The translations under genes and the position numbers were made by a program. Of a stretch of 9,188 bases of DNA, positions 1 through 5,843 are shown one piece after another (within the stretch, counting starts at the first letter, position 1; each line of letters opens with the position of its first letter). The notes under the pieces are model-generated. The model had not been told where the DNA came from. It made no database searches and saw only the letters and a program-made list of their open reading frames with translations. The DNA comes from Actinomycetota bacterium. GTDB taxonomy: Bacteria > Actinomycetota > Actinomycetes > Streptosporangiales > Streptosporangiaceae. The stretch lies in NCBI GenBank assembly GCA_003161205.1, contig PMOU01000128.1, positions 536-9,723 of the forward strand. The letters are read 5' to 3'.

Positions 1-575
1 GTGCTGACCAGCCGGAGCATGTCGTCCTCGATGATCACGAAACCGCCGGCGTCAGCGCTGGTCAGCTCGCGCAGGCTGGCGGCGATGCGGTCCAGGACCG
101 ACTCCAGGTCCCGCTGGGCGTTCATGTCGGCGACCACGTCGCCGAGCCGGCGCACGACCCGGGCGCGTTCGGCCATGTAATGCCGGGCGACGTCGTCCTC
201 GCCGGCCCGGTGGCAGACGTTGACCCAGCCGGTCACCTCGCCCGTCCCGTCGATCAGCGCGCTGGTGTCGATGCGCAGGTCGATATGCGTGCCGTCCTTG
301 CGGATCCGGCGGGTCGCGAAGGAGATCTGGCCCCCGCCCCTGACCCGCTCAAGGACGGCGTTGTGCTCGGCCGTCAGCTCCTCGGGGATGATCTGGGCCT
401 CAAGGCCGACGACCTCCGCGGCGGTCCAGCCGAACATTCGCTCGGCGGCCGGGTTCCACAGCATCACCGTCCGGTCGGTGCCGAACGCCACAATCGCATC
501 AGCCGCGCACTCGATCACGGTACGTGCCGTCGCGTCCGCGCGGCTGCCGATCATCCCCGCTTGCTCTGCGGTCAC
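1..575 (-). CDS. PAS-GAF sensor protein, N-terminal part (3' end off window)
   Basis: I translated this minus-strand frame by hand; it is open from a GTG at 575 to the left edge (191 codons). Residues about 17-122 look like a PAS sensor domain: a start resembling IECAADAIVAFGTDR, then LWNPAAERMFGWTAAEVVG, which is the classic PAS helix region, and a later IRKDGTHIDLRI strand followed by VTGWVNV. A helical linker (about 126-152) leads into DLESVLDRIAASLRELT and DAGGFVI, typical of the beginning of a GAF domain. The output domain (histidine kinase, PP2C phosphatase of RsbU type, or diguanylate cyclase) lies outside the window, so the reaction cannot be named. The start is uncertain: no strong ribosome site precedes GTG 575, and an in-frame ATG lies seven codons later. 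It lies 26 bases downstream of the oxidase remnant at 602-694, on the same strand. It is cytoplasmic as far as seen; no signal peptide or membrane segment is visible. Confidence 0.8.
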   Translation of the reverse strand, partial: MTAEQAGMIGSRADATARTVIECAADAIVAFGTDRTVMLWNPAAERMFGWTAAEVVGLEAQIIPEELTAEHNAVLERVRGGGQISFATRRIRKDGTHIDLRIDTSALIDGTGEVTGWVNVCHRAGEDDVARHYMAERARVVRRLGDVVADMNAQRDLESVLDRIAASLRELTSADAGGFVIIEDDMLRLVS

Positions 576-601
576 GTGATCATCGTGCCACGTCACGCGC
601 C

Positions 602-694
602 TCAGGGTGGGAAGAGTACGCCAGGGTTGAGCAGGCCAGCCGGGTCCAGAGCGGACTTGACGGCACGCATCGCCGCGATCTCGGCCGCGTCCAT
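602..694 (-). pseudogene. C-terminal remnant of an FAD-linked oxidase (GlcD / lactate dehydrogenase type)
   Basis: On the minus strand a 30-codon frame from ATG 694 to the TGA at 604-602 reads MDAAEIAAMRAVKSALDPAG and then LLNPGVLFPP. The M-R-x-[IV]-K-x-A-L-D-P-x-G-[IL]-L-N-P-G pattern is the hallmark C-terminus of FAD-binding oxidases such as the glycolate oxidase GlcD subunit and D-lactate or 2-hydroxyacid dehydrogenases. In full-length proteins this follows more than 400 residues of FAD-binding and substrate domains. Here an in-frame TGA sits three codons before the ATG, and the bases beyond it show no related sequence, so only the tail survives. I read it as a truncated pseudogene left by a deletion or rearrangement whose breakpoint lies near 695-700. 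A real 30-residue peptide is less likely. It points toward the PAS-GAF gene. Confidence 0.7.
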
Positions 695-724
695 GACTAC
701 TCACCATATTGGCCCGCGCTCATC

Positions 725-730
725 TATAGT
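725..730 (+). promoter_or_regulatory. Possible -10 element (TATAGT) upstream of the universal stress protein gene
   Basis: TATAGT differs from the TATAAT consensus at one base and lies in an AT-richer patch (about 695-770) that stands out from its GC-rich surroundings. It would give a transcript starting near 737, upstream of both candidate starts (772 and 820) of the stress protein gene. I see no convincing -35 hexamer 16-18 bases upstream. The same bases read TACTAT on the other strand (731-726), so it could equally serve the minus-strand genes. Confidence 0.35.
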
Positions 731-807
731 ACTTTTCAAATACGAGTAAGTGCCGTTCATCCGGGGCATTCATGAGGGTATGGGTGCCCGGAAAACGCTC
801 TTCCGCT

Positions 808-811
808 AGGA
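808..811 (+). promoter_or_regulatory. Ribosome binding site AGGA favouring the start at 820
   Basis: AGGA lies 8 bases before ATG 820, good Shine-Dalgarno spacing. The competing in-frame ATG at 772 has only a GGGG stretch about 6 bases upstream and would add 16 residues without similarity to the family. I therefore prefer 820. Confidence 0.5.
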
Positions 812-819
812 CGCGGATC

Positions 820-1401
820 ATGGACCAGGCAGAGTCAAGCCCATCGCAGGGTCAGCCGGAGCGGCCGGGACAGCCCGTCCCCACGCCGCCCCCCGAGCTC
901 GCGGCCGCGGCGCTGCGGCTCGAGCATCCGGTCATCGCCGGTTACGACGGTTCGGCCTCGAGCCGCAACGCGCTGGCGTACGCGGCCGGGGTATCAAGAC
1001 GGCTCGGCAGGCCGCTGCTCGTCGTCTACGTGTGCCCGACCGGGGCCTACTGCGAGCCGCTGACCGGGCAGGTGGTGGGGGCGCCGCGGGACACCGAGGC
1101 GCTGGAGCGATGGCTGCTCACCGAGCTCGACCAGGTGACCGGGCACGCCGAGGTGGACGTGCACGTCCGCACCCGCCGGGGCAGCCCGGCCCGGGAACTC
1201 GCCGCGGCGGCTGAAGAATTCAGCGCCGACGCGCTCGTGATCGGGGCACCGCGGCATTTCTGGCACCGGGTCGCGGGCTCGGTGTCCGGGTGGCTGGCGC
1301 GGCACGCCCGTTGTCCCGTCATCGTCGTGCCCTTATCGTGGCTAGGCACCAGGGTGGCGAGGACACGTCACATATACATAAGTGGGCGAGGAGGGATTTG
1401 A
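820..1401 (+). CDS. Universal stress protein (UspA family), single domain
   Basis: A 193-residue cytoplasmic protein with one Usp domain at about residues 35-172, after a Pro/Gln-rich flexible N-terminus. Visible family features are the first strand and Asp (PVIAGYDGSASSRNALAYAA), the strand RPLLVVYVCP, the strand DVHVRTRRGSPARELAAAA and the C-terminal block DALVIGAP with GSVSGWLARHARCPVIVVP. Family members bind ATP or act as stress-linked regulators. The usual nucleotide motif G-2x-G-9x-G-S/T is degenerate here (G142-x2-R145-x7-G153-S154), so ATP binding is doubtful. Usp domains normally end shortly after the VIVVP strand; this frame continues about 20 more residues and its TGA (1399-1401) lies inside the opposite-strand tRNA-Leu gene. 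The start at 820 was chosen on its ribosome site; 772 is the alternative. It is monocistronic as far as seen and convergent with the tRNA. No terminator is visible between the two. Confidence 0.85.
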   Translation: MDQAESSPSQGQPERPGQPVPTPPPELAAAALRLEHPVIAGYDGSASSRNALAYAAGVSRRLGRPLLVVYVCPTGAYCEPLTGQVVGAPRDTEALERWLLTELDQVTGHAEVDVHVRTRRGSPARELAAAAEEFSADALVIGAPRHFWHRVAGSVSGWLARHARCPVIVVPLSWLGTRVARTRHIYISGRGGI

Positions 1402-1465
1402 ACCCTCACGTCCTTTCGGACACACGGACCTGAACCGTGCGCGTCTGCCGTTCCGCCACCCGCCC
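1383..1465 (-). tRNA. tRNA-Leu (anticodon CAG)
   Basis: Read on the minus strand, the 83-base gene folds as a class II tRNA. The acceptor stem GGGCGGG pairs with CTCGCCC (one G-T pair) and the discriminator base is A. The anticodon stem CACGG/CCGTG encloses the loop TTCAGGT, giving anticodon CAG at 1432-1430 (reads CUG). A long variable arm has a GTCC/GGAC stem with a GAAA loop, and the T arm is GAGGG TTCAAAT CCCTC. The long variable arm and this anticodon together identify leucine. The 3' CCA is not encoded. The gene is divergent from fhaA; a tRNA-Leu next to fhaA is also what I remember from Mycobacterium tuberculosis (leuT). Its 3' end overlaps the last 19 bases of the stress-protein frame. 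Confidence 0.95.
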
Positions 1466-1477
1466 TGGGCAACGAGT

Positions 1478-1483
1478 AGATTA
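1478..1483 (-). promoter_or_regulatory. Probable -10 element (TAATCT) of the tRNA-Leu gene
   Basis: On the minus strand TAATCT fits the actinobacterial -10 pattern TANNNT. It ends 12 bases before the tRNA 5' end at 1465, so transcription would begin near 1471 with a very short leader. No good -35 hexamer is seen 17-18 bases upstream. Confidence 0.45.
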
Positions 1484-1513
1484 GCACGACCACGAGCGCT
1501 CCTGCGCCGCGGA

Positions 1514-1519
1514 TACGAT
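1514..1519 (+). promoter_or_regulatory. Probable -10 element (TACGAT) for the fhaA-pknB operon
   Basis: TACGAT fits the actinobacterial -10 pattern TANNNT. It would start transcription near 1526, leaving a leader of about 24 bases that contains the fhaA ribosome site. The 84-base gap 1466-1549 thus appears to hold two divergent promoters, one for the tRNA and one for the operon. I see no convincing -35 hexamer, which is common in actinobacteria. Confidence 0.45.
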
Positions 1520-1534
1520 CAGGGTCAGTACGCG

Positions 1535-1543
1535 AAGGGAGGT
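1535..1543 (+). promoter_or_regulatory. Strong ribosome binding site that sets the TTG start of fhaA
   Basis: AAGGGAGGT is close to a full Shine-Dalgarno sequence and lies 6 bases before TTG 1550. It decides the start: the open frame extends upstream to 1382, but that extension is only antisense tRNA-Leu sequence and intergenic DNA. Confidence 0.8.
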
Positions 1544-1549
1544 GGCACC

Positions 1550-2347
1550 TTGGGAGTTCTGCAGCGCTTCGAGCGCCGGCTTGAAGGCATGGTCGAGGGT
1601 GCCTTCGCTCGCGCCTTCAGGTCAGAACTGCAGCCGGTCGAAGTGGCCAGCGCGGTGCAGCGCGAGATGGACGACCGGGCCGCCATCGTGGCCAAGGGCC
1701 GCACCCTGGTGCCGAACGACTTTGTCGTCGAGCTGGCCGAAAGCGATCACGAGCGCCTCGACGTGTACGCCGAGAGCCTGGGTGTCGAGCTGGCCAACCT
1801 GGCCAGGGACTACGCCAAGGAGCAGGGCTACTCGTTCGTGGGCCCGGTCCGGATGCGGTTCGAGGGGGTGCCGGAAATGACCACGGGAACCTTCCGGATC
1901 CGCTCTGGCGTCATCCGCGGCTCGACCATCGAGGGCGGCGAGATCAGGCTGCCGGCCAGTGACCTGCCGCGGCCGCAGGGCCGGGGCTTCCCCGGCCACC
2001 CGCGGCTGCTCGTCTCGGGGCCGGGCGCGCCCGGCGGCTCGGCAGGCGGCGACCAGCACACCTATGAGCTGGTGACGCCGGTGACGCTGCTCGGCCGGGG
2101 GACGGACTGCGATCTGCGGCTGGTGGACCCGGGGGTGTCCAGGCATCATGCGGAACTGCGGGTGGAAAGCGACCAGGTGGTCCTGGTGGACCTTAGCTCC
2201 ACGAACGGCACCTTCGTCAACGGCCAGCCCGTCAGGCGGGTGGCGCTCACCGACGGCACGCAGGTCTCGCTGGGCCGGACCACGCTGGTCTTCCGCGAGG
2301 ACCGCCAGGACGGCCAGGGCAGCGGTTATTCAGGCAGTAGCTACTAG
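1550..2347 (+). CDS. fhaA: FhaA, DUF3662 and FHA domain phosphothreonine-binding protein
   Basis: A 265-residue protein starting at TTG, chosen on the ribosome site and because MGVLQRFERRLEGMVEGAFA matches the usual FhaA start. Residues 1-117 form the DUF3662 (FhaA N-terminal) domain, with QPVEVASAVQREMDD and LVPNDFVVEL. Residues about 119-170 are a short Gly/Pro-rich linker. Residues about 172-249 are an FHA domain with all key phosphothreonine-binding positions: G182-R183, S197-R198-H199, S217-T218-N219-G220 and N224. T112 (in TTGTF) aligns with the site I recall PknB phosphorylating in the M. tuberculosis protein (T116). In mycobacteria FhaA binds phosphorylated PknB and the MviN/MurJ pseudokinase domain, linking kinase state to lipid II export; the same role is inferred here. 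The protein is cytoplasmic. It is about half the length of mycobacterial FhaA (527 residues), lacking that protein's long disordered middle. It is the first gene of the operon. Confidence 0.95.
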   Translation: MGVLQRFERRLEGMVEGAFARAFRSELQPVEVASAVQREMDDRAAIVAKGRTLVPNDFVVELAESDHERLDVYAESLGVELANLARDYAKEQGYSFVGPVRMRFEGVPEMTTGTFRIRSGVIRGSTIEGGEIRLPASDLPRPQGRGFPGHPRLLVSGPGAPGGSAGGDQHTYELVTPVTLLGRGTDCDLRLVDPGVSRHHAELRVESDQVVLVDLSSTNGTFVNGQPVRRVALTDGTQVSLGRTTLVFREDRQDGQGSGYSGSSY

Positions 2348-2368
2348 GGTCCAGGGGCGTGGCCGCAC

Positions 2369-2854
2369 ATGAACGAGCTGTCCCTCACCGTCATCAGGGT
2401 GGCGTTCCTGGCCGTGCTCTGGCTGTTCGTCATTGCGGCCATCGGAGTGGTGCGCACTGACCTGCTCGGGGGCCCGGCGGCCAACGGCCGGCGAGGCAAG
2501 ATGCGCCAGCCCCAGGCGCCGCGCCCGGCCAAGCCGGCTAAGCCGGGCCGGGCTGGCCGCGGCTCGCCGCGCATCCTGGTGGTGACCGGGGGCGCGCTCA
2601 AAGGCACGACCCTGGACCTCGATCAGCAGCAGATCACGCTGGGGCGGGCCAATGATGCCACGCTAGTGCTCAACGACGACTACGCTTCAAGCCGACATGC
2701 CCGGATTTTCCCGCAGGACGGTCAGTGGATCGTCGAGGATCTCGGTTCGACCAACGGCACCTACCTGGACCGGCAGAAGGTGACGCGGCCGATGCCAGTA
2801 CCTGCGGGGGTTCCGATCCGCATCGGTAAGACCGTTCTGGAACTGCGCAGATGA
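2369..2854 (+). CDS. fhaB: FhaB (FipA), membrane-anchored FHA domain protein
   Basis: A 161-residue protein, close to the usual 155 or so. It has an N-terminal membrane segment (about residues 8-28, VAFLAVLWLFVIAAIGVV), a basic Pro/Lys/Arg-rich linker (39-66) and a C-terminal FHA domain (about 68-159). The phosphothreonine-binding residues are intact: G92-R93, S108-R109-H110, S127-T128-N129-G130-T131. The basic linker after the membrane segment places the FHA domain in the cytoplasm. In mycobacteria this protein, also called FipA, is reported to bridge FtsZ and FtsQ after PknA phosphorylation; the same role is inferred. The ATG lies 21 bases after the fhaA stop with AGGGG 11 bases upstream, a loose ribosome site. 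Its stop overlaps the pstP start by 4 bases (ATGA, 2851-2854). Confidence 0.95.
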   Translation: MNELSLTVIRVAFLAVLWLFVIAAIGVVRTDLLGGPAANGRRGKMRQPQAPRPAKPAKPGRAGRGSPRILVVTGGALKGTTLDLDQQQITLGRANDATLVLNDDYASSRHARIFPQDGQWIVEDLGSTNGTYLDRQKVTRPMPVPAGVPIRIGKTVLELRR

Positions 2855-4410
2855 CACTTGTACTCCGCTACGCGGTACGCTCCGACGTCGGCCTTCTCCG
2901 TGAAGGAAACGAGGACTCGGCGTACGCGGGACCGCGCCTGCTCGCGGTTGCGGACGGAATGGGCGGCCACGCGGCGGGCGAGGTGGCCAGCTCGGTGACC
3001 ATCGCCTCGATGGCGGAACTCGACTCCGAGCCTCCCGGCGACGACATCCTGGCGGAGCTTGCCGCCGCCGTCTCCGCCGCCAACACGCGGCTGCAGGAAA
3101 TGATTATCGCCAACCCCGCGATCGAAGGCATGGGCACCACGCTGACCGCGCTGTTCTGGTCAGACGGGCACGCGGCCGTCTGCCACATCGGCGATTCGCG
3201 CGGGTACCTGCTGCGCGAGAACGAGCTCTACCAGATCACCCACGATCACACGCTGGTGCAGTCGCTGGTGGACGAGGGCCGGATCAGCGCCGCCGACGTC
3301 TCCACTCACCCGCAGCGTTCGCTGCTGCTGCGGGCCCTGGACGGCCGGTCGGTCGCCGAGCCCGACCTCTCCGTGCACGAGGCGCAGGCGGGTGACCGCT
3401 ACCTGCTCTGCTCGGACGGGTTGTCCGGCGTGGTCAGCGACGAGACGCTGCGCGAGACCCTGGCCACGATCGCCGAGCCCGAGGCCGTCACGCGCCAGCT
3501 CATCGAGTTCGCCCTGATCGGCGGCGGACCGGACAACATCACCTGCATCGTGGCCGATGTCACGGACACGAACACCACGCGGCTGCCGCCGACCAGGACT
3601 CCGGTGCTGGCCGGGGCGGCGGCCAGCGTCGGCGACCCGCTGGCCGTCGACGGCACCAATCCGTTCGACGCCATCGACGATCACTTCGAGGATCGGTTCG
3701 GTCAGCCGCCGCTGACCGCTTCGCAGCCGGCCATGGGCTTCGCCGAGACGGACCCGGGCTCCGTGCCGCTCGCCCTGGCCAACGGGAACGGTACCGGCCC
3801 CAACGCCGTGGCCGGGCGGCGCAGCCACCGCGCCCAGCCGAAACGGGCCGCCCGAAGCGGCCGGGGCGGCCGGGGCCGCCGCCGCTGGCCGATCGTGACC
3901 ACCTCCCTGGTCGTGCTGCTCGTCGTCATCATCGGCGGCGGCTATCTCGGCTGGCTGTGGAGCCAGGACCAGTACTACGTCGGGACCGACACCAAGGGCG
4001 AGGTCCTCATCTACCGCGGCGTGAACGAGCGGATCGCCGGGGTCAGCTTGTCCAAGCCCTACGAGCAGACTCAGATCATGCTCGACCAGGTGCCCATGCA
4101 GTACCAGCAGACGCTGAAGAGTACTGATACCGCGAGCAGCCTGAGCGACGCCAGGAACATCGTCGGGACCGTCAGCAGCGCGGTCAGGAGCTGCCGTCAG
4201 CAGTACACCGTGCTGCAGTCCTGGGTGACGCAGGAGAACGCCTACCAGGCGGCGGTGGCGGCGGCCAAGAAGCAAAAGAAACCGACGGACAAGATCTCCA
4301 AGCCGGGCCCGCAGCCGGCTCGGGCCGCCAGTACGTGCCCGCCGTCAACGGCGTTCGGCATCGCGGCCAGCGCCATCGTCCCGTCGGCCACGGCCCCCGG
4401 GGCCTCGTGA
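2851..4410 (+). CDS. pstP: PstP, membrane PP2C-type Ser/Thr protein phosphatase
   Basis: A 519-residue protein. Residues 5-237 form a PP2C (PPM) phosphatase domain with the metal-binding and catalytic motifs in order: R-E-G-N-E-D22, VAD35-GMGGH, GMGTT, CHIGDSRGYL, CSD189-G and GGGPD228-N. Then comes a disordered, partly basic linker (238-346, RRSHRAQPKRAARSGRGGRG), one membrane segment (about 348-369) and an extracytoplasmic region of 150 residues. The family uses Mn/Mg to remove phosphate from Ser/Thr, here most likely from PknA, PknB, FhaA, FhaB and other envelope proteins. The ectodomain contains two cysteines, C448 and C496, which could form a disulfide, and ends in a Lys/Pro/Ala-rich tail. 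The ATG overlaps the fhaB stop (ATGA), with GGAA 8 bases upstream; its own TGA overlaps the rodA start (GTGA). All catalytic aspartates are present, so it should be active. Confidence 0.96.
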   Translation: MTLVLRYAVRSDVGLLREGNEDSAYAGPRLLAVADGMGGHAAGEVASSVTIASMAELDSEPPGDDILAELAAAVSAANTRLQEMIIANPAIEGMGTTLTALFWSDGHAAVCHIGDSRGYLLRENELYQITHDHTLVQSLVDEGRISAADVSTHPQRSLLLRALDGRSVAEPDLSVHEAQAGDRYLLCSDGLSGVVSDETLRETLATIAEPEAVTRQLIEFALIGGGPDNITCIVADVTDTNTTRLPPTRTPVLAGAAASVGDPLAVDGTNPFDAIDDHFEDRFGQPPLTASQPAMGFAETDPGSVPLALANGNGTGPNAVAGRRSHRAQPKRAARSGRGGRGRRRWPIVTTSLVVLLVVIIGGGYLGWLWSQDQYYVGTDTKGEVLIYRGVNERIAGVSLSKPYEQTQIMLDQVPMQYQQTLKSTDTASSLSDARNIVGTVSSAVRSCRQQYTVLQSWVTQENAYQAAVAAAKKQKKPTDKISKPGPQPARAASTCPPSTAFGIAASAIVPSATAPGAS

Positions 4411-5843
4411 GCAGCATCACCGCCCCGACACCGGCGGTTGATCCCGGCAACCCGCTGCTGCCGGGAGGCCGGAGCAGGCGGCGAACCGAGCTGATCATGC
4501 TCGTTTTCGCCTTCGCGCTGGTCGCGTTCGCCTTTGCCAACGTCGGTTTCAGCCTCAAGGGCAAGCTGCCCTCGGGGATAGCGGAATACATGGTCGCCTT
4601 TATCGTCATCATCGCGATCGCCCACCTGGCCATGCGAAGATTCGCCCCGTGGGCCGACCCCCTGCTGCTCCCGCTCGCGGCCCTGCTGAACGGCCTGGGC
4701 ATCGTGATGATGTACCGGCTGACGGCACAGGTGAATCCGGCTACCGGAAGTCCCGTGCTCAGCACCTCGGCGACCGATATCCAGATCCTCTTCTCGGCCA
4801 TCGGCGTCGGATGCTTCGTCGCGGTGCTCGCCCTGATCCGCGAGCCACGGGTGCTGCAGCGCTACACCTACACCCTCGGCGCCATCGGAATCGTGCTGCT
4901 GGCGCTGCCCGCGCTGCTGCCCGACTCGATCAGCGAAGTGGCCGGCACCGGCGCCAAAATCCAGATCCGGTTCGGCTCGCTGATCACCTTCCAGCCGGAG
5001 GAGTTCGCCAAGCTGGCGCTGGCCATCTCGTTCGCCGGCTACCTGGTCGCCAAGCGCGATGTCCTGGCCCTGGCCGGCCGCCGCGTGCTCGGCATCGACC
5101 TGCCCCGGGCCCGCGATCTCGGCCCGATCCTGCTCGCCTGGGCGGCCAGCCTGCTGCTGCTGATCTTCGAGAGCGACATCGGCACCAGCGCGGTGTTCAT
5201 GGGCCTGTTCGTCGCCATGCTGTATATCGCTACCTCGCGGACGTCCTGGCTGCTGCTCGGCTTCCTGATGTTCGTGGTCGGCGCCTACGCGGCCAGTAAG
5301 CTCGTCGGCCACGTGGGCGAGCGGTTCGACATCTGGCTGCATCCGTTTGCCGGGAGCAACCCCGAGGGCAACGCCTACCAGCTGGTCCAGGGCCTGTACG
5401 GGATGGCCAGCGGCGGGCTGCTCGGCAAGGGCCTGGGCGGCGGCGAGCCGTACATCACCCCGCTGGTGCAGAGCGACCTGGTGATCAGCGCGTTCGGCGA
5501 GGAACTCGGGCTGGCCGGGCTGATGGCCATCCTGCTGATCTACGGGCTCATCGTGCAGCGGGGGCTGCGGACCTCGATGCTGGTGAAGGACCCGTTCTCC
5601 AAGCTGCTGGCCGGCGGTCTTTCCTTCATGCTCGCCCTGCAGGTGTTCGTCATCGTCGGCGGCGTCACCCGGCTCATCCCGCTGACCGGCATCACCACCC
5701 CGTTCCTGTCCCAGGGCGGGTCCTCGCTGGTGGCGAGCTGGATGCTGATCGCCTTGCTGGCCCGGCTGAGCGACACCGCCCGGCGGCCGCCGCCGCGGTC
5801 GATACAGGAGGAGGGGCTGACGCAGGTGGTGACGCTCCAGTGA
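4407..5843 (+). CDS. rodA: RodA (FtsW/RodA/SpoVE family) SEDS peptidoglycan glycosyltransferase
   Basis: A 478-residue polytopic membrane protein that polymerises lipid II into glycan strands, paired with a class B transpeptidase. About 10-12 hydrophobic segments span residues 27-455. Family signatures include ESDIGTSAVFMGLFVAMLY (like the PDLGT segment of RodA), WLHPFAGSNPEGNAYQLVQG, GLLGKGLGGGEPYITPLVQSD and GGVTRLIPLTGITTPFLSQG. D357 in the VQSDLVISAFGEELG segment aligns with the catalytic Asp of E. coli RodA (D262, HTDFIF). I chose GTG 4407, which overlaps the pstP stop by 4 bases. The open frame reaches back to 4335, but that part overlaps pstP and has no family similarity. The length fits actinobacterial RodA (about 470). 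No good ribosome site precedes the GTG, so translation probably depends on pstP. The neighbouring pbpA is its expected partner. An FtsW role cannot be excluded from sequence alone, but the operon position argues for RodA. Confidence 0.94.
   Translation: MSSITAPTPAVDPGNPLLPGGRSRRRTELIMLVFAFALVAFAFANVGFSLKGKLPSGIAEYMVAFIVIIAIAHLAMRRFAPWADPLLLPLAALLNGLGIVMMYRLTAQVNPATGSPVLSTSATDIQILFSAIGVGCFVAVLALIREPRVLQRYTYTLGAIGIVLLALPALLPDSISEVAGTGAKIQIRFGSLITFQPEEFAKLALAISFAGYLVAKRDVLALAGRRVLGIDLPRARDLGPILLAWAASLLLLIFESDIGTSAVFMGLFVAMLYIATSRTSWLLLGFLMFVVGAYAASKLVGHVGERFDIWLHPFAGSNPEGNAYQLVQGLYGMASGGLLGKGLGGGEPYITPLVQSDLVISAFGEELGLAGLMAILLIYGLIVQRGLRTSMLVKDPFSKLLAGGLSFMLALQVFVIVGGVTRLIPLTGITTPFLSQGGSSLVASWMLIALLARLSDTARRPPPRSIQEEGLTQVVTLQ

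Noticed and set aside
180..749. Plus-strand open frame of 189 codons at the left
   Set aside because: The opposite strand codes for a clear PAS-GAF protein; this frame has no domain.
1382..1549. N-terminal extension of the fhaA frame (starting GEEGFEPSRPF)
   Set aside because: It is the antisense of tRNA-Leu followed by intergenic DNA, a known kind of false translation. The strong ribosome site and family start are at 1550.
3160..4275. Long minus-strand open frame (371 codons) opposite pstP
   Set aside because: Composition is Gly/Arg/Val/Asp-rich low complexity with no recognisable domain; it is the shadow of a GC-rich gene.
4335..4406. N-terminal extension of the rodA frame
   Set aside because: It overlaps pstP and has no membrane-protein character; GTG 4407 overlapping the pstP stop is the better start.
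4242..5342. Long minus-strand open frame (366 codons) opposite pstP/rodA
   Set aside because: Full of Gln/Gly/Arg/His/Asp runs and crossing two real genes; antisense shadow.
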